Source of the DNA: JBNKHH01 sp050290245
Lineage (GTDB): Bacteria > Pseudomonadota > Alphaproteobacteria > Rhodobacterales > Rhodobacteraceae
Assembly: GCA_050290245.1 (NCBI GenBank)
Contig: JBNKHH010000033.1
Coordinates: 62,001 to 126,000 of the forward strand
Direction: 5' to 3'
DNA: 64,000 nucleotides
A model generated the notes under the pieces. It did not search any database. It worked only from the letters and a program-made list of their open reading frames with translations, and was not told the DNA's origin. A program made the position numbers and the translations under genes. Shown here piece by piece: positions 1 to 7,548 of the stretch. Each line of letters begins with the position of its first letter. Within the stretch, counting starts at the first letter, position 1.

Positions 1-19
1 CCACGATGGTGTCGACGAT

Positions 20-424
20 ATGAAACGAGCACTCTTGAACCCGTTCCTGCGCCGCCAGGATGGCACGGCAACCGTCGAGACGGTTCTGTGGTTTCCGTTC
101 TTTATCGCGGTGTTCGGCCTGATGTTTGACACTACCATGGTCTTCCACACCCAGGCAAAGATCATGCGTGCCATCCAGGATGGTAATCGCAACTACTCCG
201 TTGGCCGGATAGCGAGCAGATCCGACACCGAAGATTTCATCGAAAACAAACTTGCAGGCATCAACGTCACGGCACACGCGGCGACCACTGTAACGGCCGG
301 TGTCGTCACGACAGTGGTGACGGTCAAGGCGCCCGAGCTGGACCTTCTGGGGTTCTTCACCGCCATCCGCAACGTCGAATTCAAAGTCTCGGCCGAACAC
401 ATGGTCGAAAACTGGGAGTCCTGA
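20..424 (+). CDS. TadE-like pseudopilin (Flp/Tad pilus assembly)
   Basis: This 134-residue protein looks like a TadE-family pseudopilin of the Tad (Flp) tight-adherence secretion system, acting at the inner membrane and periplasm. It has a short basic N-terminus, then GTATVE with a Glu near residue 20, then a hydrophobic segment at about residues 21-40, the prepilin-like layout of TadE. The rest is a soluble periplasmic domain. The ATG at 20 overlaps a TGA at 21-23 in another frame, so a gene upstream of the window probably ends here (its last residues would read TMVSTI). The next gene starts 3 nt after the stop, so the two are surely co-transcribed. The family assignment is firm at the level of TadE/TadG-like; which paralogue it is cannot be told. 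Confidence 0.85.
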   Translation: MKRALLNPFLRRQDGTATVETVLWFPFFIAVFGLMFDTTMVFHTQAKIMRAIQDGNRNYSVGRIASRSDTEDFIENKLAGINVTAHAATTVTAGVVTTVVTVKAPELDLLGFFTAIRNVEFKVSAEHMVENWES

Positions 425-427
425 ATC

Positions 428-1768
428 ATGTCCATCAAGCGTGTCTTCCAAAATTTTGTACGCAAGTGCGACGGCGCACTCACGGCTTTCGGCCTGTTTC
501 TGACGATCGCTATGATCTGCGTCGGAGGTCTGGCCATGGACGTGGCTAACGCGATCATGGTCAAGACGCACTTGCAGGTCGCCGCGGACGCAGCCGCCCA
601 CGCAGCCCTCGTCGCCCGGGAATACAAATCGGAAAGCGAGTCCCAGGATATCGGCGTGCAAGTGGCCATGGCCTCGTTGCCGCAGAACAAGTTCGGCCTT
701 ACCATCAAGGCCTCGGACATCAAGTTCGGCAAATGGGACCCGGTTAAAGAAGAATTCCAGATCGTCCCCGGATCGGACGATGCCGTTCTGGTCGACACTC
801 AGCGCATTGCGTCACGCTCCAACGCGGTTGGCACATATTTCCTGCGTTTCGTTGGGTTGAACAGCTTTGATCTGGTTAGCCAGTCGGTTTTTGAGACCTA
901 TTACCCTACCTGTTTCCGCGAAGGCTTTGTCGCCGAAAACCGTGTCGATGTTCAGTCGAACAATACTTATGATCAGGGCTTCTGCATCCATTCCAACGAC
1001 CACGTCGAAGTCAACAACGGCAATCAATTCACTTCGAGCGTGATCGTGTCGATGCCGGATGTCCGCGACCTCGTCATTCCTTCGGACGGGTTCGACAAGA
1101 ACCCCGGACTTCAGGATGCCCTGCGCGACGGCTCGTACCGCTTGCGCATCCTGCAGCGCGTGAATGACATCATCAACGGCGTAGACAATCCGAATTCTGA
1201 TTACTTCCGCGACGACTACGTCACATGGGACGGCGTCGACGCGTCAACCATTCAGCACGTCATTCTGGACCGGAAGAACAAGCTTTCGAACGCCTATTGG
1301 GTGCCCGGCGCGATCCACGAGGTTTACTGCAACGCGGCCAACCAAAAGGTGATGATCCCGTCGAACGAAATTTTGACCAAGGGCGTGTTAATCACCAACT
1401 GCACGATTGATTTCGGCGCGAAATCGGAAATACGCGACGTCATCTTCGTGAACAAAAACACATCCGACGACAGTTTTACCGGCGCCTCGGGCTTCACTCT
1501 TGGCCTGGATGACAACTGTGCAGCAGGCGGTGGCGCGCAGCTGGTCACCCTGGGCGGCATGTCCTTCCCTTCGGACCTTCAGATATATGGCGGGCAACTG
1601 ATCGCGGTGAAGACCATCGACTTTGCCGCCCGCGCAAACGGCATCGAAGGGGTGTCCATGGTTTCAGGCGACGAGATCGACGGCACGTCACTGATGAACA
1701 TGGGTTTTTGCGGGGGGTCAGGCCTCGAGAACAACTTTATGGCTGAATACTTCCGCCTCGCGATTTAA
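428..1768 (+). CDS. TadG-like pilus assembly protein with long periplasmic domain
   Basis: The 446-residue product starts with a basic stretch and a single membrane segment (about residues 17-40, containing GLAMDVANA), as in Flp pilus-assembly TadE/TadG-like proteins, followed by VAADAAAHAALVA, a typical TadG sequence. The protein should be anchored in the inner membrane with its bulk in the periplasm. From about residue 155 onward the chain has spaced Cys residues and short repeated hydrophobic beta-like strands (GFCIHSND, GVLITNCTIDF, DVIFVNKN), which suggests a beta-helix-like fold; that is inference. I see no MIDAS motif of a von Willebrand A domain. It is the last gene of the locus and is followed by a strong terminator. 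Confidence 0.85.
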   Translation: MSIKRVFQNFVRKCDGALTAFGLFLTIAMICVGGLAMDVANAIMVKTHLQVAADAAAHAALVAREYKSESESQDIGVQVAMASLPQNKFGLTIKASDIKFGKWDPVKEEFQIVPGSDDAVLVDTQRIASRSNAVGTYFLRFVGLNSFDLVSQSVFETYYPTCFREGFVAENRVDVQSNNTYDQGFCIHSNDHVEVNNGNQFTSSVIVSMPDVRDLVIPSDGFDKNPGLQDALRDGSYRLRILQRVNDIINGVDNPNSDYFRDDYVTWDGVDASTIQHVILDRKNKLSNAYWVPGAIHEVYCNAANQKVMIPSNEILTKGVLITNCTIDFGAKSEIRDVIFVNKNTSDDSFTGASGFTLGLDDNCAAGGGAQLVTLGGMSFPSDLQIYGGQLIAVKTIDFAARANGIEGVSMVSGDEIDGTSLMNMGFCGGSGLENNFMAEYFRLAI

Positions 1769-1806
1769 CCAGGCAAGGCACAGCAACCAAGAGCAGTCAC
1801 AGGGGA

Positions 1807-1834
1807 AAAGCCCGGCCTAGGCCGGGCTTTTTCG
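1807..1834. terminator. bidirectional palindromic terminator
   Basis: A perfect 24-nt palindrome (1807-1830; half-site AAAGCCCGGCCT) has T-rich tails on both strands. It lies between the convergent tadG-like gene and the DUF6455 gene and can serve both. Confidence 0.9.
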
Positions 1835-1849
1835 TGCGATGGTGCGCGA

Positions 1850-2107
1850 TCAGTGCGCGATATCCGTTGCCAGCCGTTCCAGCATCTTCCTGTTTCGGCA
1901 ATAGTCGGGAATATCCGTGCCGCCGTCGTCCAGCAGTGTTTCGCAGGCTTTTGGTCTTGTGCATATGCTGCAGGACAGGACTGCCGAGCGGAAGTCCTCG
2001 GGCACCAACAGGCCCGACTGCATCGCCACATCCACATCCGCACCCGCACGGTCGGCCATGCGGGAGAACAGGCGTTCGTGCCGGGTGAGCTTTGACCAGA
2101 AAGACAT
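1850..2107 (-). CDS. DUF6455 family small cysteine protein
   Basis: An 85-residue protein starting MSFWSKL. I chose this start because AAGGAGG lies 7 nt upstream of the ATG; a longer in-frame version from 2134 has no such site. The sequence SCSICTRPKAC with a further Cys (YCRN) near the C-terminus resembles the DUF6455 family that is common in Rhodobacterales. The four cysteines could bind a metal or an Fe-S cluster, but no function is established and none is claimed. It stands alone, convergent with the Tad genes. Confidence 0.8.
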   Translation of the reverse strand: MSFWSKLTRHERLFSRMADRAGADVDVAMQSGLLVPEDFRSAVLSCSICTRPKACETLLDDGGTDIPDYCRNRKMLERLATDIAH

Positions 2108-2178
2108 ATGTCGACCTCCTTGATGTTGCGCCACTGTTGCACGACGAAGGCCCGGTCTATTTGACCTAGATCAAGCCT

Positions 2179-2889
2179 TTACTGCGCACCCACGCTTTGG
2201 CGGACGATGCGAATCCGGTCCGAGTTAGGCGGGTGCGTACCGAGGAACCGGTCTCCGGGATCGTCGGCGTCCTGAAAGTAGAGCACGCCCCGAAGCGGGT
2301 CATACCCGGCCCTGAGCGCAATCTTTGCGCCAAGCGAGTCGGCTTCGAGTTCAAAACCCTTGGAATAGCGACGCGCGCCGACCGTCCCGCCGATATTGGT
2401 GGCGAGGTCGACGCCATTCGCATCAAGCCCCGCAAGCGAGCCAAGCACCGCCCCAAGGACAGCCCCTGTCGTGGCAGAGACCTGAGTCTGCGAGATATGC
2501 CCCTCGATATGGTGCGCTGCCTCGTGCGAGAGCGCGAAAGCCACCTCGTCGCGGTTTTTCATCTCACGCAGGAGCGCGGGCGTGAAGGCGATGATGGGTC
2601 GGCCTGATTTGTCGTAAGTCTGGTAGGCGTTTGGCGGCAACCCCGGGCGATCGTCGACCAGGATATTAAAATCGCAGTTCTCGCCGGGGCGCATTTGGCG
2701 GCAGACACGTTCCGCAACAGGCTCTACGCGCGCGGCCACCACCCGGAAATCGCGGACGGACTGGGCAGACCCGGTCCGGGGCGTCTTTGTGATCGGTTCG
2801 GACGATGGCGGCACCGTCGTCGACGTCTCAACGTCGCAGGCTCCCAGGGACACGACCAAAAGGACGGATGCCAGATACCGGAGTTTCAT
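2179..2889 (-). CDS. M48 family metalloprotease, lipoprotein
   Basis: The 236-residue protein begins with a lipoprotein signal peptide with lipobox LGAC (Cys18), so it should be tethered to a membrane from the periplasmic side. HEAAH at residues 122-126 is the zinc-binding HExxH motif, and FELEAD near residue 180 supplies the third ligand, as in M48 peptidases. The middle has a Gly/Ala-rich helical stretch (about 140-170). Family members take part in envelope protein quality control; the substrate here is unknown. It lacks the TPR repeats of BepA-like proteins. The gene is monocistronic. Confidence 0.88.
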   Translation of the reverse strand: MKLRYLASVLLVVSLGACDVETSTTVPPSSEPITKTPRTGSAQSVRDFRVVAARVEPVAERVCRQMRPGENCDFNILVDDRPGLPPNAYQTYDKSGRPIIAFTPALLREMKNRDEVAFALSHEAAHHIEGHISQTQVSATTGAVLGAVLGSLAGLDANGVDLATNIGGTVGARRYSKGFELEADSLGAKIALRAGYDPLRGVLYFQDADDPGDRFLGTHPPNSDRIRIVRQSVGAQ

Positions 2890-3033
2890 TTATTTTGCCT
2901 CGCTCGTAATACGCTGCCACACCCCATCAACACGCTATAGCTTTAGTGGTTCCCTCAGGAGCCGCAACAAGGCTTTCAACGTACTGCGGGATTTCCGCTT
3001 GTCTTGTTCCGGAACTGCCGCCAGTCTTGACCC

Positions 3034-3264
3034 ATGTTCACCATCGAGCACGAATTTGACGCCACCGTTGTGACCCTGGTCGATGATCCTGCCACGCATC
3101 GCCAAGAAGATGTCACTGTCACCGCCTTCGAAGACTGCGTGGTCATTGAACAGATCGATCCGTTGGACGAGTCAGTGCAGACGATCACGTTGTCTCTTTC
3201 GCAGGTGGCGGATTTGACGGCAGCACTGAACCTTCCCGAAGGCGTCTATCGCCGCAAACCCTAG
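3034..3264 (+). CDS. conserved small hypothetical protein
   Basis: A 76-residue acidic protein with no signal peptide or membrane segment. Its pattern is mostly beta-strand followed by a short helix (LSQVADLTAALNL). I do not recognise a characterised family. Its coding potential is supported by regular composition and by its fit between neighbours: its TAG stop shares the four bases CTAG (3261-3264) with the TAG of the convergent tsaC gene, so the two genes end on the same palindrome. The ribosome-binding site upstream is weak. Confidence 0.7.
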   Translation: MFTIEHEFDATVVTLVDDPATHRQEDVTVTAFEDCVVIEQIDPLDESVQTITLSLSQVADLTAALNLPEGVYRRKP

Positions 3265-4205
3265 GGGCGTGGTGCAGCAGCACGCCTTAGGCGGTCGTTG
3301 ATGGCCTTGCCAAGGCCTGTGTCCGGGATCGGCGCAACGGCGATCCGGTCTTCGCCTCGACGGTCAGCCTCGTGAAGCATGCTGAACAACCGGGCAGCGG
3401 CCTCGCGCAGATCGCCGGTTGGTGAAAGGCTTGCGTCGCCTGTCACATTCCCGAACCCGAGATGATATTCGCCGGCGCGCTTTTCGCGGGCATTCAGCCG
3501 GACGGACCCCTTGGGCGCGTAATGCGAAGACAATTGGCCCGGAGCGGTGACGGCTTCAGAAGCCGCAGGATCGAGCCGATACCGTGGCAAATCGTCAGGA
3601 ACGACAAAGGCCCCTTCCCTAAGGACGACAGCGGTGCCCTCCTTGAACCCGATGATGGTCGATTCCAGTCCCGCGGTTGTGGCGCCGCCATCCAGGACAG
3701 CGGCGATGCGGCCATCAAGCCCGGCCAACACATGACGGGCCTCGGTCGGGCTGACACGGCCGGAAATATTGGCCGAAGGCGCCGCGACAGGGCCGCCAAA
3801 GGCTTTGAGCATGGCCTGCGCGACAGGTGACGATGGAACCCGCAGCGCCACGGTCGGCAGACCCGCTGTCACGAGGCCGGACAGGCCGGCGTCCTCGCGA
3901 ACCGGAACGACGAGCGTCAGGCCCGCAGGCCATCCATCATGAAGGAACGCGTGGGCGGCGGCAGGGAAGTCGCCAATTGACCCGGCCGCCTCCAGGTCGG
4001 CCACATGCACGATCAGCGGATTGAACCGGGGCCGCCCTTTGGCTTCGTAGATGGCAGCCACCGCTTCGCCGTTGCGGGCATCGGCGCCAAGCCCGTAGAC
4101 GGTCTCGGTTGGAAAGGCAACGAGCCGTCCCCGAGCCAAAAGCTCGGCAGCCCGTGCGATCCCGTCGGGCGTGTCCTTCAGTCGTTCTGTCACCTGGCTG
4201 GCCAT
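3261..4205 (-). CDS. L-threonylcarbamoyladenylate synthase (TsaC/Sua5)
   Basis: This enzyme makes threonylcarbamoyl-AMP from threonine, bicarbonate and ATP for the t6A37 modification of ANN-decoding tRNAs. The 314-residue protein has the YrdC/Sua5 core with FPTETVYGLG (31-40) and KGRPRFNPL (56-64), and SANISG further on. A C-terminal region of about 100 residues after the core fits the Sua5 type rather than the short TsaC type. I took MASQVTERL as the start; an in-frame extension to 4301 begins with low-quality sequence that overlaps the promoter region of the acyl-CoA dehydrogenase gene. It is divergent from that gene and convergent with the small gene at 3034. Confidence 0.92.
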   Translation of the reverse strand: MASQVTERLKDTPDGIARAAELLARGRLVAFPTETVYGLGADARNGEAVAAIYEAKGRPRFNPLIVHVADLEAAGSIGDFPAAAHAFLHDGWPAGLTLVVPVREDAGLSGLVTAGLPTVALRVPSSPVAQAMLKAFGGPVAAPSANISGRVSPTEARHVLAGLDGRIAAVLDGGATTAGLESTIIGFKEGTAVVLREGAFVVPDDLPRYRLDPAASEAVTAPGQLSSHYAPKGSVRLNAREKRAGEYHLGFGNVTGDASLSPTGDLREAAARLFSMLHEADRRGEDRIAVAPIPDTGLGKAINDRLRRAAAPRP

Positions 4206-4317
4206 ATCCGTGACGCCGCGTTTGCCTTGCGGCGGAATTTCCCTACTTGCATGTTTCAAAAGCAATCCGTTACCGAGACACAAACAAATTGCCAAGAACA
4301 ATTCAGGGGAGCGCAGG

Positions 4318-6021
4318 GTGAGCTATACGTCACCGATTCGGGATTTTCTGTTCATATTGAACCAAGTGACCGACTTTTCCGATGTCGTCTCCGCAGATAA
4401 ATATACCGAAACGACCCCGGACCTTGTCGAAGCGATCCTGGGAGAGGCAGGCAAGCTTTGCGACGAGGTTCTCGCGCCACTGAACCGTGCGGGCGACTTG
4501 TCTCCTGCGGTTCTTGAGAACGGCGTGGTGCGGACGTCGCCAGGATTTGATGACGGTTTTCGCGCCATAGCCGAGGGCGGCTGGATCGGTCTCATGGCCG
4601 GGCCGGATCACGGCGGCATGGGGCTTCCCGTAGCGCTTGGGACAGCTTTGAACGACATGATGTCCGGCGCTTGCCTTGCCTTGCAGCTGAACCCGCTTTT
4701 GACCCAGGGTCAGATCGAGGCACTTGAAGCTCATGCCGATGAAAACCTTCGGTCGATCTATCTTCCCAAGCTGATCAGCGGCGCGTGGTCGGGCACCATG
4801 AACCTGACCGAGCCGCACGCGGGTTCGGACGTGGGGGCGCTGTCGTCCAGGGCGGTGCCAAACGGCGACGGCACCTATGCCATCTCGGGCCAGAAGATCT
4901 TCATAACCTGGGGGGATGCGGATTTCATGGAGAATATCTGCCACCTGGTTCTGGCGCGCCTGCCGGATGCCCCTGCGGGCACCAAGGGCATCAGCCTGTT
5001 CCTGGTGCCCAAGTTCCTGCCCGATGACACCGGGGCGCCGGGCAGGCGGAATTCCCTGCGCGTGGTCAGCCTGGAGCACAAGATGGGCCTGCATGGCTCG
5101 CCGACCGCCGTCATGGAATACGATGGCGCCACCGGTTGGATGGTTGGCGCCGAGAATGGCGGCATGGCGGCGATGTTCACCATGATGAACAGTGCGCGCC
5201 TTGGCGTTGGAACCCAGGCCATCGGCGTCGCCGAAGCCGCCTATCAGCATGCGCTGAGCTATGCCCGCGAACGCAAGCAAGGCAAGGCTGACGGCACCGG
5301 CACAATCATCGAACATGCCGATGTGCGCCGGATGCTGACCTCGATGAAGGCTGATATCTTTGCCGCCCGCTCAATCGCCCTTTCCTGCGCCGTGGCAATC
5401 GACATGGCCAAGGCAAGCGGAAGCCCCGAGTGGATTGCGCGTGCTGCGCTTTTGACGCCCATTGCAAAGGCTTTCGGCACAGAGACTGGCATTGCCGTGG
5501 CAGAGCTAGGCATCCAGGTGCATGGCGGCATGGGCTTCATCGAAGAGACAGGCGCGGCCCAGTTCCTGCGGGACGTGCGTGTCACCTCGATCTATGAGGG
5601 CACGAACGGCATCCAGGCCATGGATCTTGTCGGGCGCAAGATGATGGACGGCGGCGAGGCGATGTATCGCATCCTTGACGAAATCGAGACCGTGGCCGAA
5701 CAGGCCAGAGCGGCCCTGCCCGATTTGGCCGGCGCACTTTGGGCTGCCGCAGAGACCCACCGGGAATGCACCGAGTGGTTGGTCGAACAGTCGCTTGACG
5801 AACGCTTTGGCGGAGCCGTCGCCTACCTCCAGGCCTCGGCGCGGGTTCTGGGAGGATATTACCATCTGAAAGCAGCGCTGGCAGAGCCTGAGGGACGGCG
5901 ACGCGCCCTGGCGCACTACTATATGACCCGACACCTGCCGGAACATTCCGCGTTCGTGGCGCAGGTTCAGGCGGGGACCACGGGCCTCTATGACCTGTCT
6001 GTCGAAGACCTGGCCCTGTAA
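4318..6021 (+). CDS. dmdC: acyl-CoA dehydrogenase, DmdC-like (3-methylmercaptopropionyl-CoA dehydrogenase type)
   Basis: The 567-residue flavoprotein belongs to the large acyl-CoA dehydrogenases with an extra C-terminal domain, typified by DmdC of the DMSP demethylation pathway, which oxidises methylmercaptopropionyl-CoA to the enoyl-CoA. The start is a GTG at 4318 with AGGGGAG 6 nt upstream (MSYTSPIRDF), a family-typical N-terminus. Visible elements are MNLTEPHAGSD (FAD-binding region), VHGGMGFIEETGA and YEGTNGIQ with the likely catalytic base Glu427. Roseobacters carry several paralogues, so true substrate specificity is not proven. Its stop overlaps the ATG of the MBL hydrolase (TAATG). 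Confidence 0.85.
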   Translation: MSYTSPIRDFLFILNQVTDFSDVVSADKYTETTPDLVEAILGEAGKLCDEVLAPLNRAGDLSPAVLENGVVRTSPGFDDGFRAIAEGGWIGLMAGPDHGGMGLPVALGTALNDMMSGACLALQLNPLLTQGQIEALEAHADENLRSIYLPKLISGAWSGTMNLTEPHAGSDVGALSSRAVPNGDGTYAISGQKIFITWGDADFMENICHLVLARLPDAPAGTKGISLFLVPKFLPDDTGAPGRRNSLRVVSLEHKMGLHGSPTAVMEYDGATGWMVGAENGGMAAMFTMMNSARLGVGTQAIGVAEAAYQHALSYARERKQGKADGTGTIIEHADVRRMLTSMKADIFAARSIALSCAVAIDMAKASGSPEWIARAALLTPIAKAFGTETGIAVAELGIQVHGGMGFIEETGAAQFLRDVRVTSIYEGTNGIQAMDLVGRKMMDGGEAMYRILDEIETVAEQARAALPDLAGALWAAAETHRECTEWLVEQSLDERFGGAVAYLQASARVLGGYYHLKAALAEPEGRRRALAHYYMTRHLPEHSAFVAQVQAGTTGLYDLSVEDLAL

Positions 6022-7070
6022 TGGAGGACGCTGTTCGTCATATCCGTTATCCGATCGAAATCCCGCCCGCCAACGGCGAGGCAATCGAGGTCGCTGCCGG
6101 CATTCTCTGGGCCCGGTTGCCGTTGCCGATGGCTCTGGATCACGTCAATATCTATGCGCTGGACGACGGTGATGGCTGGACGATCATCGATTCCGGGATC
6201 GACACCCCCGACTGCCGCGCGGCCTGGACCCAACTTTTGAAAGGGCCGCTGGCGGGCAAGCCAGTGCGCCGCATCCTGATCACGCATCATCACCCCGATC
6301 ACATCGGCCTTGCCGGCTGGTTTCAGACAGAGCATGGCGCCGAGCTTTTGATCACGCGGACGGCCTGGCTGTTCGCCCGGATGCTGTCGCTGGATGTTCA
6401 GCACAAGGCGGATCCTCTTTCCGTTGCGTTTTGGAAGGCTGCGGGGATGCCCGACGACATGGTGAAAGAGCGTCTTGCCGAGCGGCCGTTCAACTTTGCC
6501 GACATCCTGGCACCTCTGCCCCTGGGATACTCGCGTATCGCCGAGGGCGACGTTGTCACCATGGCGGGCCGCCGGTGGCGGGTACATGTCGGCCATGGCC
6601 ATGCGCCCGAACACGCAACCCTTTGGTCGCTGGACGACGACCTTGTCCTCGGCGGCGACCAGTTTCTGCCCTCGATATCGCCCAATCTCGGGGTCTACCC
6701 GACCGAGCCGGAAGCCGACCCGGTCGCAGAGTGGCTGGACAGCTGTCGCCGTTTCCAGCCCATGGCCATTGAGCAGCATCATGTCCTGCCGGGGCACAAG
6801 CTTCCTTTCCTGGGGCTGCCGACACGGTTGGATCAGATGATCGAAAACCATGTCTCGGCACTGGACAGGCTGGAAAAGGCGCTGGTGACGCCGGCAACCG
6901 CCGTTGAATGCTTTGTTCCGGTCTTCAAGCGCGAGATTCGAGGATCGCAGTTCGGTCTGGCGATGTCCGAAGCCATGGCGCACTGCCTGCATCTGTGGCA
7001 CGAAGGACGTGCAACCCGCACGATCCGCGACGACGCCTGGATATTTGAGACGGTCAGGAAAGATGACTAA
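6021..7070 (+). CDS. MBL-fold metallo-hydrolase
   Basis: The 349-residue protein has the metallo-beta-lactamase fold, with HHHPDH at residues 89-94 (HxHxDH dinuclear metal site), then GHGHAPEH and a late LPGH. The C-terminal part (about 260-349) is helical, as in glyoxalase II-like thioesterases with an added winged-helix region. Tight coupling to the DmdC-like dehydrogenase (1-nt overlap) suggests it hydrolyses a thioester in the same acyl-CoA pathway; that is inference. It overlaps the next gene by 8 nt. Confidence 0.85.
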   Translation: MEDAVRHIRYPIEIPPANGEAIEVAAGILWARLPLPMALDHVNIYALDDGDGWTIIDSGIDTPDCRAAWTQLLKGPLAGKPVRRILITHHHPDHIGLAGWFQTEHGAELLITRTAWLFARMLSLDVQHKADPLSVAFWKAAGMPDDMVKERLAERPFNFADILAPLPLGYSRIAEGDVVTMAGRRWRVHVGHGHAPEHATLWSLDDDLVLGGDQFLPSISPNLGVYPTEPEADPVAEWLDSCRRFQPMAIEQHHVLPGHKLPFLGLPTRLDQMIENHVSALDRLEKALVTPATAVECFVPVFKREIRGSQFGLAMSEAMAHCLHLWHEGRATRTIRDDAWIFETVRKDD

Positions 7071-7530
7071 ACCCGAAACCAAGGACAAACCATCAGCAGC
7101 AACGTCGCATAGCGGCAAAAAACCCGGCGCCGCTGTCCATGCCAATCCTGCCGATGTGTCGGTCGAGCAGGAACCCCTTCCTGAAGCAGTCGCCAAGACG
7201 CCGGTCGAGCACAAAACGCCCGCCGAATGGGCCTATCAGCGCCTGATCCTTTACATTCAGAACTTTGAAAAACTTCTTGATAGCGAACATGAAATCGCCA
7301 TGGGGTTTACTGACACGGGTGGCGGGTTCCTGAGGATCGAGGGACTTGGGTATTTCGATCCCGACATCGTGACATTCTATGGCACCGACCAGACCGGCGC
7401 GCGGGTACAACTGGTCCAGCATGTCTCGCAACTGAACGTTTTGCTGCGCGCCATGCCAAAGGAAAGCGGCGAGGATGAACCTCGCCGCATTGGTTTCCGC
7501 CTGGCCGAGGCCCTGGACCAAGAGAACTGA
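7063..7530 (+). CDS. DUF6173 family protein
   Basis: A 155-residue protein with a low-complexity, Lys/Ala/Pro-rich N-terminal third (residues 1-55) and a compact domain after it (PAEWAYQRLILYIQNFEKLL, then beta strands around FYGTDQTGARVQLVQH). The compact part matches what I know of DUF6173, a family of unknown function frequent in Rhodobacterales. The ATG at 7063 is preceded by AGGAAAG and lies 8 nt inside the MBL gene, so translation is coupled. It is the last gene of the three-gene operon, convergent with the RTX gene. Confidence 0.75.
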   Translation: MTKPETKDKPSAATSHSGKKPGAAVHANPADVSVEQEPLPEAVAKTPVEHKTPAEWAYQRLILYIQNFEKLLDSEHEIAMGFTDTGGGFLRIEGLGYFDPDIVTFYGTDQTGARVQLVQHVSQLNVLLRAMPKESGEDEPRRIGFRLAEALDQEN

Positions 7531-7548
7531 GGGCCGCCTGCCCCGGCG

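Noticed and set aside
4330..5316. A 328-codon minus-strand frame across the acyl-CoA dehydrogenase gene.
   Set aside because: Antisense to a well-supported gene, low-complexity His/Gly-rich translation, no ribosome-binding site.
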